Counted from the first letter of the stretch, positions 37,997 to 46,658 are shown. The stretch: DNA of 64,000 nucleotides from Paenibacillus oryzae (GCF_001675045.1 NZ_LYPA01000028.1:1-64000), one strand, 5' to 3'. Made by a program: numbers and translations. The notes: a model not told the origin generated them from the letters alone.

Positions 37997-38938
37997 TCAC
38001 GAGGCTTTTTGGACATCCCCGTTTTGTATCGTATTCACATTTCGTTTTGCTGTAGTGCTTTTCAGCCAGAAGTACATCCCCATCCCTAGCAAAGTCAACA
38101 GCCCGCCCGCCCACTGGAAACGGGAAACGGATTCCCCAAGCAAAACAAAGGCCAAAAGAATGGCGATGACCGGTTCTCCGATAATACCGACCGAAACGGT
38201 AGTGGCTCCAACTGATTTAAGCAGGATATTAAAAATGTATTGACCAAGCACCGTCGGGATGATGGCTAGCAACAGGAAATATATCCAATGCGATGCTTCA
38301 TATTGAATCAGCGGCTGCTTATTGACTACATTGTAGATCAGCAAAACAAAACCGCCAATGGAAAACACAACAACGCTATACAGTTTGGCATCCAGCTTGC
38401 GGCTCACCTTTTGCCCTGCAAGCATATAAGCCGAAACCATCAGCGTCCCGACAAGCGACAAACCATCTCCGATCAACGCCTCGCGAGATATGCCGATATC
38501 CCCCCATGCTATAATGACCGAGCCCAATAAAGCCGCCAGCATACAAGCGATAGTTAGCGGACCGGCTTTTTCTTTAAACATAAAATAAGACCCGGCCATG
38601 ACAAAAAGAGGCTGTAGCGTCAGAATCACCATGGAGCTGGCAACCGATGTATGAACCAATGACTCCATCCAGAATAGAAAATGCAAGCCGATAAAGACTC
38701 CCGCCAAAATAACAGTAAGCCAATCTCTTTTGCCCATTTCCAGCGAAGTGAGCTTACTCCAAGAGACAAAAGGAAGCATGATAAGGACGGTAATAAACAA
38801 CCGGTACATTCCCGCCACGGAGGTGGGCGTTTCCGAAAAAAACTTGATTAGGATAGAAGAAATGGAAACAGACAAAATGCTAATAAAAAGCAAAAAATAA
38901 GGATGAAGAGATAAACCCGGCTGCTGCTGCTTAAACAT
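37997..38938 (-). CDS. EamA/DMT-superfamily transporter
   Basis: 313 residues, ten membrane segments in two EamA repeats; the second ends GEPVIAILLAFVLLGES. Exporters of amino acids or small metabolites. ATG 38938 follows AGGAGG; a start 33 bp upstream lacks one. Divergent from an AraC regulator, which probably controls it. Confidence 0.88.
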   Translation of the reverse strand: MFKQQQPGLSLHPYFLLFISILSVSISSILIKFFSETPTSVAGMYRLFITVLIMLPFVSWSKLTSLEMGKRDWLTVILAGVFIGLHFLFWMESLVHTSVASSMVILTLQPLFVMAGSYFMFKEKAGPLTIACMLAALLGSVIIAWGDIGISREALIGDGLSLVGTLMVSAYMLAGQKVSRKLDAKLYSVVVFSIGGFVLLIYNVVNKQPLIQYEASHWIYFLLLAIIPTVLGQYIFNILLKSVGATTVSVGIIGEPVIAILLAFVLLGESVSRFQWAGGLLTLLGMGMYFWLKSTTAKRNVNTIQNGDVQKAS

Positions 38939-39084
38939 GTTTCCTCCTGGATGCCTGACAATTCTAAGCATAGGTTAGATTTGGAATTTCAAAACCAAAT
39001 ATAATATTATCACCGGACTTTTCTTTTTTGTGCAATAATATCTTTATATTCTATCGAAATATCGTCAGAATCGAGGCGTCTTTT

Positions 39085-39981
39085 TTGAAGAAGGAACTGC
39101 ATGAAGCCATTCAATATCCCGATCGCTCGTTTCCCTTTATCATGTATACCCATACCCTGCAGGAAACGGTCCCCAAGGGAAGGGGATTTAACGATTTGCA
39201 TTGGCACGAGGAGCTGCAAATCACTCTCGCGACAAAGGGCAGGATGAATATCCAAGTCAACGGTATTGATCATGTTTTGGAAACGGGCGAAGCCATTATC
39301 CTGAACAAAGGCGTGCTGCATATCGTTACGCAGCTTTCTCCCGACGGCCAATATGTCAGCATAAACTTTCCGGAGAAGCTGCTCGCCTTTTATTCCGAAA
39401 GCGTCATGGAGCAGCATTATGTGCTTCCATATACCAACTCCAATTTTGTAGCCTATGTTGTAAAGGACGTTTCCCCTTGGCACAAAGGAATCCTTGGCCT
39501 GCTTTGGGAGGTGAAAAATATATTTGACGCTCCTAAAACCTGGGGATGGGAATACGAGGTTTCCGTATTGGCCGTTAAGCTATGGCTGCTGTTTATCAGG
39601 AACGTCTCCTTATCGACCGAGGAAACCTCCTCGCCATACAATAAGCTGCAGCAAGAGAGGCTTCAGCTAATGCTGAGCTACATTCATCAGCATTACAGCC
39701 AGCCCGTTTCACTTAAGGCAATAGCCGATGCGGCGCATGTAAGCGTATCTGAATGTACACGCAGCTTCAAGAAAACAATTCGAATGACGCCCTACGATTA
39801 TCTGATCACCTACCGGATCAAAAAAAGCTGCGATTTCTTGCTGTCCAGCGACCGCACAATTACAGAAATCGCTGAGCTTGTTGGCTTCAATCATGTTAAC
39901 CACTTTATTCAGTCATTCAAAAAACAGCATCATCAAACGCCCCGGGCATACAGGAAAATAAGAAACGAACCTGCTACTTAG
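39085..39981 (+). CDS. AraC family regulator with cupin sensor
   Basis: About 298 residues: cupin domain (LHWHEELQITLATKGRMNIQ, then GEAIILNKGVLHIV) and C-terminal double HTH (VSLKAIADAAHVSVSECTRS, ITEIAELVGFNHVNHFIQSF). The start is uncertain: TTG at 39085 has only a weak GAGG upstream, and the frame opens at 39028. Divergent from the EamA transporter. Confidence 0.83.
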   Translation: MKKELHEAIQYPDRSFPFIMYTHTLQETVPKGRGFNDLHWHEELQITLATKGRMNIQVNGIDHVLETGEAIILNKGVLHIVTQLSPDGQYVSINFPEKLLAFYSESVMEQHYVLPYTNSNFVAYVVKDVSPWHKGILGLLWEVKNIFDAPKTWGWEYEVSVLAVKLWLLFIRNVSLSTEETSSPYNKLQQERLQLMLSYIHQHYSQPVSLKAIADAAHVSVSECTRSFKKTIRMTPYDYLITYRIKKSCDFLLSSDRTITEIAELVGFNHVNHFIQSFKKQHHQTPRAYRKIRNEPAT

Positions 39982-40108
39982 GAAAAGGCGGAGGTGGAAT
40001 ATGAGGGGCCGCCGCTGGTGAAAAACGGCTTTAATTATTTATTACCTTTTAACGATAATCATTCATATGTTACAGTAGCTGCATAAGAAGCCGAAAGGAG
40101 TGGGGACT

Positions 40109-40171
40109 ATGAAAAACTTGATGATGAAGGTATGGGTTGTAAGTTGCGGTCCTCATGTTGTTGCGCGTTAA
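40109..40171 (+). CDS. 20-residue leader peptide before rsgA
   Basis: AAAGGAG at 40094-40100 precedes ATG 40109; the peptide is MKNLMMKVWVVSCGPHVVAR. Codons 14-16 contain GGTCCTC (40148-40154), which can pair with GGGGACC (40204-40210), the 5' arm of the terminator downstream. This is the design of ribosome-mediated attenuators. Its peptide resembles none I know by name. Confidence 0.65.
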   Translation: MKNLMMKVWVVSCGPHVVAR

Positions 40172-40198
40172 GCTATTATTAAAGCTTATAAGTTAAGC

Positions 40199-40236
40199 GC
40201 CTCGGGGACCTCGTGTTTGATGTCTCCGGGGCTTTT
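40199..40236 (+). promoter_or_regulatory. Attenuator-like terminator in the rsgA leader
   Basis: GCCTCGGGGAC pairs fully with GTCTCCGGGGC (two G-U wobbles), followed by TTTT. The 5' arm can pair instead with the leader ORF. A second hairpin follows downstream. Confidence 0.7.
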
Positions 40237-40262
40237 CTGTGTCATTTTTGATGATGCCGTTC

Positions 40263-40294
40263 AAAAGCCGCCGGTCCTGCGATCGCGGCTTTTT
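40263..40294 (+). terminator. Second terminator-like hairpin before rsgA
   Basis: AAAAGCCGC and GCGGCTTTT are exact inverted repeats, ending in a T-run. Its loop repeats the GGTCCT seen in the leader ORF. Readthrough or an internal promoter is needed for rsgA. Confidence 0.7.
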
Positions 40295-40342
40295 GTGCTG
40301 CCGTTTTTTAAAACTTAACTTTTGATTTGGAGGAAATTTACC

Positions 40343-41371
40343 TTGAATTTAGTTGAACTAGGCTGGAACTCCAGTTATGAACAGCATTTTACCCCGTATC
40401 GGGAGCGTGGATATTCGGTCGGCCGCGTCGTCAGGGAGCATCGTCACTATTTTCAAATTGCCGCTGAAGGCGGGGAGGTGCTTGGCGAGGTATCCGGAAA
40501 AATGAGGTTTGATGCGCTGGAGCGGGCCGACTTGCCTGCTGTAGGAGATTGGGTCGCTTTGAAGCATCAAGACGGCAGAGGCATTATTCACGCTGTTTTG
40601 CCAAGAAAAAGCAAGTTTTCTAGAAATACAGCGGGGGCAACCTCGGATGAACAAATAGTGGCCGCCAATATCGATACGGCTTTTCTGGTGATGGCGCTGC
40701 ATCAGGATTACAATCTGCGAAGGCTGGAGCGATATTTGCTATTGGCATGGGATAGCGGAGCAACGCCGGTTATTGTGCTGAGCAAAATCGACCTTTGCGA
40801 TAATGCGGAAGAGAGGATTGCGGAGGTGGAGGGGATAGCCCCTGGCGTTCCCATCCATGCAATAAGCGCGCTCCACACGCAAGGCTTGCAGGAGCTTCAG
40901 CCATACCTGGGCCAAGGGCATACGGCTGCATTAATCGGTTCCTCAGGCGTGGGCAAATCAACGCTTATTAACGCGCTCTCAGGCAGCGAGCTTCAACGCG
41001 TCAATGACATTAGATTGTCGGACGGGCGGGGCAAACATACGACCACACACCGCGAATTGATTGTTTTGCCCACAGGCGGCATCATAATTGACACGCCAGG
41101 CATGCGTGAAATCCAGCTTAATGCTTCGGATGAAGGGTTAAGCTCGGCTTTCGAGGATATTGAACAGCTTATGGAGCAATGCCGCTACCGTGATTGCAAA
41201 CATAATGGAGAGCCGGGCTGCGCCATAAAGTCGGCCCTGGCAGCCAGCGAGCTTGATCGCAGCCGCTACGATAACTACCTCAAAATGGAGAGGGAGCTGG
41301 CTTATGCGGAACGGCGGGAAAATGAAAAGCTCAGAAGGGTTGATAAGGCATCTAAAAAGCTGCGGAAATAA
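40343..41371 (+). CDS. rsgA: Ribosome small-subunit GTPase RsgA (YjeQ/YloQ)
   Basis: 342 residues with circularly permuted GTPase motifs in order G4 (VLSKIDL), G1 (GSSGVGKS near 199), G2 (KHTTTH), G3 (DTPGMRE), after an OB fold and before a zinc knuckle (CRYRDCKHNGEPGC). RsgA checks 30S maturation. TTG 40343 lies nine bases after GGAGG; another TTG at 40322 lies before it. It is outside a stp-prkC-rpe cluster, so it may be a second RsgA, and its leader suggests control by ribosome state. Confidence 0.9.
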   Translation: MNLVELGWNSSYEQHFTPYRERGYSVGRVVREHRHYFQIAAEGGEVLGEVSGKMRFDALERADLPAVGDWVALKHQDGRGIIHAVLPRKSKFSRNTAGATSDEQIVAANIDTAFLVMALHQDYNLRRLERYLLLAWDSGATPVIVLSKIDLCDNAEERIAEVEGIAPGVPIHAISALHTQGLQELQPYLGQGHTAALIGSSGVGKSTLINALSGSELQRVNDIRLSDGRGKHTTTHRELIVLPTGGIIIDTPGMREIQLNASDEGLSSAFEDIEQLMEQCRYRDCKHNGEPGCAIKSALAASELDRSRYDNYLKMERELAYAERRENEKLRRVDKASKKLRK

Positions 41372-41863
41372 GAAGTCCATACCCGGGTTTCCTTGTGTTG
41401 TGGGGAAATCCGGGGGGACCCGCTTGGCTGGGCTATTCTGTACTTAATGGAAGCGCCGATGGATTAGAAGGACGCAATCCATTTGTTAATTGCATAAAAC
41501 ATACATAATATATGTTATGTAAACTTGATTTTCGAGATCTATTCTTTGTACTCCCGATTCTTTCATATTAATCGGTCGGTAACCTTATTTTTCGACAATG
41601 ATTTAACTATCCTATGAATTTGAGTTCTCCTCTGTTGGCATGTAAGGCAGTTTATTGAATGTCTTTGCTACCTCGATTTCAAGCTCCACACTCAAGTGCT
41701 GGAACAAGCTTTTCATTTAGGATTAGTCCCACCTCCCATAAGGGTTTATAGTACGACCATCGCCGACTTTACCTTAAAGAAGCTAAATGTCTTTACTAAT
41801 TTGGTCAACTACGCAAGAGTCGAATTTTGACGTTATTTTGAATCTATCGAACTATTACATATA

Positions 41864-41881
41864 AATACCAATATTGGTATT
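41864..41881. promoter_or_regulatory. Perfect 18-bp palindrome
   Basis: AATACCAATATTGGTATT has exact two-fold symmetry, as in operators of dimeric repressors. No adjacent regulator gene; the downstream exported-protein unit is the likeliest target. Confidence 0.55.
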
Positions 41882-41887
41882 GTATAG

Positions 41888-41983
41888 ATGATAAAAGGGG
41901 TTCAATTTCCAATGGACTCCAAAGGAAAAGGAGGTTTTGGAGGTGTTATGATATGTAGCGTACAAATGAATGGTATCTGTTAA
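41888..41983 (+). CDS. Possible 31-residue Gly/Cys peptide
   Basis: ATG 41888 or, better, ATG 41912 (AAAAGGGG 11 bases before) gives a peptide with SKGKGGFGGVMICS and a C-terminal Cys. It starts right after the palindrome. No homology recognised and the ribosome binding site is poor, so it could be chance. Confidence 0.25.
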   Translation: MIKGVQFPMDSKGKGGFGGVMICSVQMNGIC

Positions 41984-42069
41984 GCTTTTTGCGACCTTTG
42001 TTACATCCTCATAAGAAGACCAGTTTGCAGCTTTAAAGCAGGTTCTGGAGAAGCGTTTCTATTCCATAA

Positions 42070-42112
42070 ACGAAACGTTTTCATTAAAAACAAGCATGCG
42101 CTCTGTTATAGT
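42070..42112 (+). promoter_or_regulatory. Candidate promoter with cre-like site
   Basis: ACGAAACGTTTTCAT (around 42070-42084) matches the right half of a CcpA cre, with two misfits on the left. TTAAAA (42084-42089), 17 bp, then TATAGT (42107-42112) could be the promoter of the downstream unit, making it a catabolite-repressed one. Confidence 0.4.
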
Positions 42113-42151
42113 TTCCATATATTGCGAGCGTAGGAAGGGGAGTTTATGATT

Positions 42152-43483
42152 ATGAAAAAATGGCCTAGAATCACAGTTATAGCAACTACGCTCATCCTTC
42201 TCGGGGTCGCGACTTCTCAAGTATTACAAGCATCAAACCCGACCATTACGAGTGAAAATAAGCTAGTGGCTGTCCCGTACGAAAAAAATGTTAGTAATGT
42301 TATGGTTGGGGAAAACGGCGAGGTTCTGTTGGTCGACTCAATTACTGATGAAGAGTATTCGGAAATGATGAGTATACTCTACCCTAACGGCATTGTAGAT
42401 GCACAGGGGCAAGATATTCCCGGTATAAACGACTTTGACGAATCTCGTGCAAAATTCGTCGCCGAACATATGAAAGCATATTCGTTAGTTGGAGAGGAGA
42501 GATCCGAAGTTACACTGACACCGTTTAAGATCTCCATTACGGATGAATCGAACGGCGAGTACAAGAGTTTGTTTTATAGAGCGAGCGTCGGTAAAGATAA
42601 CTTTGTTTTCCCTTCCGAATGGGGGAACCAGTCATTCGGCTTTATCTCCATCAGTGAAAAAAATATTTATTTAGCCTATACGGATATGGGGATTTGGCGG
42701 ATAGATCCAGAAAACATGACCGCAAAAAAACTTTCGTCGGATTCATACTCCGGCAAGTCTTTAGCTGAAATCAGCCTCGGGATAGCGAAACCTCATTCAG
42801 ATTGGTACCTAACTTGGATCGATAGCGTAAACATTAGTCCTGATGGCAAGTATGTTGTTTATCGCACGAATCGAGACAGCATCGAGCTTAATGAGACATC
42901 TGTTTGGGGAATTGATCTTAATACCGGGGAAGAACAGCAACTGATTGATCCGTCCCTTAATAACGATATTGTCGGATTCATTACTGACAGCAATGTTGTT
43001 GTGGGAGCACTCAGCGACACGCGTATCATTGATGTAAATAACAAGACAGCTATCGCTGTAGATGTACCGAATCTGCCGAATTTACGTATCAGCAGCGTTA
43101 AGGATGGAAAAATCGTGATATCAAGTTACGATAATGGCAGTTCTAATTCCACTGCGTTCATTAGTAGTGTCGATGCATCAACAGGAAGGATATCTGAAAT
43201 TTCCAGAGTTTCCGGATACCTTGATGGCGAACCCCGTTTTTCACCATCAGGAAGCAAAATTGCGATAGGTTATGGTAATGACCCAATGGTTGGCATTGAC
43301 GATGTAATGATTGTTGACTTATCTACAAATTCACAGAAATTGCTCTCCAACTCGTCGCAAAGCGCTCGCGCAGTTAACGGGAATATTATTCGTTTCCAAT
43401 GGGTGAATGATGACGAAGTACTCGTCAATGCGAGATATGGAAGTGATTCCACTAGCTTTATGGTTAAATCACAAGGGGAATAA
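42152..43483 (+). CDS. Secreted protein with TolB-like beta-propeller repeats
   Basis: 443 residues with a signal peptide (KKWPRITVIATTLILLGVATS). Repeats such as SVNISPDGKYVVYRTN and EPRFSPSGSKIAIGYG are the WD40-like TolB pattern. ATG 42152 is nine bases after GGGGAG; ATG 42146 is possible. First of three exported-protein genes; its function is unknown to me. Confidence 0.75.
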   Translation: MKKWPRITVIATTLILLGVATSQVLQASNPTITSENKLVAVPYEKNVSNVMVGENGEVLLVDSITDEEYSEMMSILYPNGIVDAQGQDIPGINDFDESRAKFVAEHMKAYSLVGEERSEVTLTPFKISITDESNGEYKSLFYRASVGKDNFVFPSEWGNQSFGFISISEKNIYLAYTDMGIWRIDPENMTAKKLSSDSYSGKSLAEISLGIAKPHSDWYLTWIDSVNISPDGKYVVYRTNRDSIELNETSVWGIDLNTGEEQQLIDPSLNNDIVGFITDSNVVVGALSDTRIIDVNNKTAIAVDVPNLPNLRISSVKDGKIVISSYDNGSSNSTAFISSVDASTGRISEISRVSGYLDGEPRFSPSGSKIAIGYGNDPMVGIDDVMIVDLSTNSQKLLSNSSQSARAVNGNIIRFQWVNDDEVLVNARYGSDSTSFMVKSQGE

Positions 43484-43512
43484 TATTTTATATAACGAAA
43501 GGTGGTAAAAAA

Positions 43513-44421
43513 ATGAAACGAAAAATAACGGCATTTGCACTTTCTATTACTGCCATTGCGTTCTTATTCACATCAAATGTATTCGCGGCTGATTACAGTA
43601 TCGTTTTTGGGAATACGCCGCCGTCTATTGTGAATTTCAACTCGCCGCTTTCAACTACTTCAACTTCAGGCTTTGCGGCAGTGAACAGCAAGTGGAATCA
43701 GCCGCGTGCAGTTGGAACAAATCCCCATAACGGAGTAGACCTAAAAGCCGCGTTGAATACAAGTGTATATGCACCATATGACGGGTGGGCAACTGGCATT
43801 ACTGGTGCAGGTTCGTATGATATCGAATTTTTGGTGGATGCAAACAACAATAATAAAAAGGATGATGGAGACTATAAAATTAGGTTTTATCATATGAATA
43901 GCAGGGAACCTGACGGAAAGAAGAGTAAAGGGACTCTGATAGGCAAGTCTGGCAATCAAGGAACCAGCGCTGCACACCTTCATTTTGGAGTCTGTTCTAC
44001 AACGGGTGGGTTGAAATGGCTCCGAAACGAGGTCAATTACAGACATTTATCTTCGACGAACTGGAACTCTGGCAAAGACCTCGACGCTTATTCCGTAGTA
44101 GCGTGGAATAACAACACTGCGTCATTTACCTCGTATATCAGGAATGACGGCGCTAAGGAGTACTTTTCTGAAGTCAGAATGTACTATCGCACATCTTCGG
44201 GTACGTGGACTGATGGAGGTGCTTTAACCAGATCCGGAGATGTTTACAGTTATAATTTTACTGGCAAAGTCCCATCAGGAACATCCGTACAATGGATGTT
44301 TAGAATGATACGAAGTGGTGTTTCTCAGGCGGCATTCAGCCCTGCAAAATTCTATCAACCAAACAACAATCCTAACGCGAGTTCGTATCCTTATGAATAT
44401 TGGACAAACACGGTCTCATAA
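43513..44421 (+). CDS. Secreted M23 (LytM-type) metallopeptidase
   Basis: 302 residues: signal peptide ending NVFAADY, M23 domain with zinc ligands in NPHNGVDL (His72, Asp76) and AAHLHFG (His155, His157). Cleaves peptidoglycan cross-bridges in family members. A calcium-loop-like VDANNNNKKDDGDYK insert interrupts the domain. The C-terminal third resembles a beta-sandwich binding module. RBS AAAGGTGG. 29 bp after the propeller gene. Confidence 0.88.
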   Translation: MKRKITAFALSITAIAFLFTSNVFAADYSIVFGNTPPSIVNFNSPLSTTSTSGFAAVNSKWNQPRAVGTNPHNGVDLKAALNTSVYAPYDGWATGITGAGSYDIEFLVDANNNNKKDDGDYKIRFYHMNSREPDGKKSKGTLIGKSGNQGTSAAHLHFGVCSTTGGLKWLRNEVNYRHLSSTNWNSGKDLDAYSVVAWNNNTASFTSYIRNDGAKEYFSEVRMYYRTSSGTWTDGGALTRSGDVYSYNFTGKVPSGTSVQWMFRMIRSGVSQAAFSPAKFYQPNNNPNASSYPYEYWTNTVS

Positions 44422-44442
44422 GTTAATAATGTTAGCGCGATT

Positions 44443-44473
44443 ACACCCACGTAGTTTATCTGCGTGGGTGTTT
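44443..44473 (+). terminator. Possible weak terminator after the M23 gene
   Basis: ACACCCACG and CGTGGGTGT form a perfect 9-bp stem, but only TTT follows; partial readthrough into the lipoprotein gene is likely. Confidence 0.5.
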
Positions 44474-44511
44474 GAAGTCCAGATTCATCTGTTGAAGGAG
44501 AGAAATCTATA

Positions 44512-44955
44512 ATGAGGAACTCCCATCAAAAGCTCCGTACAATGATGATACATGTGGCAATTACTATGTTAATCTTACTAGTCGGATGCAATAACAGTTC
44601 AAACGGAGAAACTAAAACTTTTAATTTTGGCGGACTCAAACTTGAGGTAACAAATGTCTACGAGGTTCGAACCGAGAGTATGAAGGATGATGGAGGTAAC
44701 CCTTGGGAATACAGTGTTTTTGTCTATTATCCCGGCGCACGTGTTACCGTATTAGCGGCCGATATGAGTGACGTGAATTTTAGTTCCGATGGAAAATCTC
44801 ATGCGAATTGGGGTGTCCTCTTGGATTCGGATGCACGACAAGAAATCGTTGTCGATATGAAGTCATTTGATCTTACGTCAGATATGCTTGGCATTTATAG
44901 CCTTGAATCCAACTTGTATGTATTGAAATTTGAGATGTATAAGAATAAAAAATAG
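44512..44955 (+). CDS. Small lipoprotein of unknown function
   Basis: 147 residues with a lipobox LLVGC (Cys26) after a basic N-terminus. The mature part begins with a Ser/Asn linker, then a beta-rich domain I do not recognise. ATG follows AAGGAGAG. Third in the exported trio; low G+C codon use as in its neighbours. Confidence 0.7.
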   Translation: MRNSHQKLRTMMIHVAITMLILLVGCNNSSNGETKTFNFGGLKLEVTNVYEVRTESMKDDGGNPWEYSVFVYYPGARVTVLAADMSDVNFSSDGKSHANWGVLLDSDARQEIVVDMKSFDLTSDMLGIYSLESNLYVLKFEMYKNKK

Positions 44956-44963
44956 CGAAAACT

Positions 44964-44988
44964 AAAAAAAGCCGATCAGATGATCGGC
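44964..44988 (-). terminator. Terminator of the minus-strand small membrane gene
   Basis: GCCGATCA-GA-TGATCGGC; the seven A before it are a U-tract only for minus-strand transcripts. Confidence 0.75.
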
Positions 44989-45005
44989 CGCCAGCTTAAG
45001 TCAAG

Positions 45006-45228
45006 CTATCTGCTATGTCTTTCAATATCGCTCATGGATCTGGTACGTTTATGCTGGTAACCATAATATTTGTCTAAGTTTTTAATTCTGATGACTGACG
45101 CCCATACGCCGCAAACCAGGATGACCAATCCCATAAGAGCATAGGATACATTGTGATATTCAAAATAGAAGCCCGCAAAAATCCCGGCAATGATAAGAAG
45201 AATCAGGATTAGCGGCGTCCATTTTCAT
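45006..45228 (-). pseudogene. Small two-TM membrane protein gene, frameshifted at codon 2-3
   Basis: Reading leftward, GGGAG precedes ATG at 45228, followed by AAAA and then an open frame WTPLILILLIIAGIFAGFYF ... NVSYALMGLVILVCGVWASV ... RTRSMSDIERHSR. Removing one A of the AAAA run joins the ATG to this frame and gives a 73-residue protein with two membrane segments. Length 223 bp is one base over a multiple of three. Its own terminator follows. Either a recent slippage mutation, polymerase slippage on AAAA, or a sequencing error. Confidence 0.65.
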
Positions 45229-45297
45229 TAAAGCACTCCCTATGTAACTTCGTTCGCTTAAATATGTAACTACCCGCCTATAATCATTCATTTATCT

Positions 45298-45325
45298 TTA
45301 CATGCTTGGGTATCTATGGTAAACT
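45298..45325 (+). promoter_or_regulatory. Possible promoter of the GNAT gene
   Basis: TTTACA (45298-45303), 16 bp, TAAACT (45320-45325); the start is 35 bp on. Confidence 0.4.
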
Positions 45326-45359
45326 TCCTATCCATTAACTTGAGAGAGGGAAGAGACTG

Positions 45360-45908
45360 ATGATAATAGAACACCGGGATTTTCATGTAAAAGGGGTATC
45401 GTATAAGATTCGGCCGGCAGTTAGAGGGGATGCAAAAAAGCTGTCTGAGCTTCGATTGCAAATAGACGGCGAAACGGAAAATATGGACAGGGAGCAAGGG
45501 GAAGGCTTCATCGATGAAGCAGGATTTGAACGCATTATTGAAAATGATGCAAATCATCCCAGAAACTTATTTTTAGTCGCAGATTGTGACGGGAGATTAA
45601 TAGGGTATTCCCGCTGTCAAGGCTATGATCTAAAGCGTTTTTCCCATAAAGTCGTATATGGCTTAGGGGTGCTGATGGATTTTTGGGGATATGCTATCGG
45701 TAAAAACCTAATGATAGAAAGCATAGCATGGGCTGATTCTATCGGGATCAAAAAAATAGTGCTTGAAGGCGTGCTCGAAACTAACGAAAAGGCGATTGAT
45801 ATGTATAAAAAACTGGGATTTGAAATCGAAGGCACGATGAAAAAGGATAAGCTGCTTTCCGATGGAAAGTACTACACCAGTTATATCATGTCAAGATTTA
45901 ATGACTAG
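45360..45908 (+). CDS. GNAT family N-acetyltransferase
   Basis: 182 residues of the GNAT fold: YKIRPAVRGDAKKLSELR at the N-terminus, the central sheet LFLVADCDGRLIGYSR, acetyl-CoA loop DFWGYAIGKNLM and C-terminal NEKAIDMYKKLGFEIEG. The acetyl-CoA loop departs from the usual R/Q-x-x-G-x-G/A. Substrate (protein N-terminus, polyamine or drug) unknown. ATG 45360 is preceded by GAGAGAGGGAAG. Confidence 0.88.
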   Translation: MIIEHRDFHVKGVSYKIRPAVRGDAKKLSELRLQIDGETENMDREQGEGFIDEAGFERIIENDANHPRNLFLVADCDGRLIGYSRCQGYDLKRFSHKVVYGLGVLMDFWGYAIGKNLMIESIAWADSIGIKKIVLEGVLETNEKAIDMYKKLGFEIEGTMKKDKLLSDGKYYTSYIMSRFND

Positions 45909-46023
45909 GACTTATTTATAGAGAGTAGATTGCCTACATAGTTAACCACATTAAATAAATGATTTAGTTAATATCATAAAACACACATAAACATAATTAT
46001 GTTAACTGATAAGCTGCATTAAC

Positions 46024-46052
46024 TTGACAGCTGAAAATCAAGGCGATACGCT
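46024..46052 (+). promoter_or_regulatory. Possible promoter of moaB
   Basis: TTGACA (46024-46029), 17 bp, TACGCT (46047-46052). Upstream is an AT-rich dyad ATTAA-n-TAAAT-n-ATTTA-n-TTAAT at 45950-45972 of unknown role. Confidence 0.5.
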
Positions 46053-46105
46053 TTTAAGCAGAAGTGACAAATGTGAGAGTTTCTAATGTAAATGGGGTAT
46101 GTAAT

Positions 46106-46630
46106 ATGACAATTTCATCGGTTGAACAACACCGTAAGGAAAGTCCTAAAATGGTCAACTGCATGATCATTACCGTGTCTGACACAAGAACGCCGGAAAC
46201 AGACAAAAGCGGTGCTTTAATGACTGAAATGCTGCTTGAGGCCGGCTACAATGTCGGAGCGTATCAGATCGTCAAAGACGATTATGCAGACATTCAGGGA
46301 GCTATCCGCAGCGGGCTTGCCAACGAAACGATAGAAGCCATTTTATTAAATGGCGGTACCGGAATAGCGCTGCGGGATACCTCATACGAAGCCGTTCGTG
46401 ATTTGCTGGACAAGGAAATGCATGGCTTTGGCGAAATTTTTCGTTATTTGAGTTATTCCGAAGATATAGGGACGGCTGCAATTCTGAGCAGAGCCATTGG
46501 CGGTGTGAGCGGAGGAAAAGCGGTGTTCTCCATGCCGGGCTCAACTGGAGCGGTACGTCTAGCCATTAGCCGGATCATAGCTCCGGAGCTGCGGCATGTG
46601 ATGCGCGAGATTTATAAAGATATTAAATAA
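46106..46630 (+). CDS. moaB: Molybdenum cofactor protein MoaB/MogA family
   Basis: 174 residues: VNCMIITVSDTRTPETDKSG at the front, LNGGTGIALRDTSYEAV and the phosphate loop FSMPGSTGAVRLA. MoaB/MogA adenylate molybdopterin. ATG 46106 has a GGGG eight bases before; a GTG at 46064 in frame is possible. No other mo-genes are nearby. Confidence 0.9.
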   Translation: MTISSVEQHRKESPKMVNCMIITVSDTRTPETDKSGALMTEMLLEAGYNVGAYQIVKDDYADIQGAIRSGLANETIEAILLNGGTGIALRDTSYEAVRDLLDKEMHGFGEIFRYLSYSEDIGTAAILSRAIGGVSGGKAVFSMPGSTGAVRLAISRIIAPELRHVMREIYKDIK

Positions 46631-46658
46631 GGCGTTACGACTGTTGTCTGCCTGTGCC

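Larger units (their letters stand above)
41372..42151. other. AT-rich gene-free interval of 780 bp
   Basis: No gene above 35 codons is supported. It holds a perfect 18-bp palindrome (41864-41881), a 31-codon ORF just after it, a cre-like site near 42070-42085, and on the minus strand a 34-codon frame (41716-41612) I do not trust. No transposase remnant recognised. Confidence 0.65.

Noticed and set aside
41612-41716. 34-codon minus-strand ORF with a GGAGGTGGG upstream
   Set aside because: Ribosome binding site too far from the ATG and no conserved features; left as noise.
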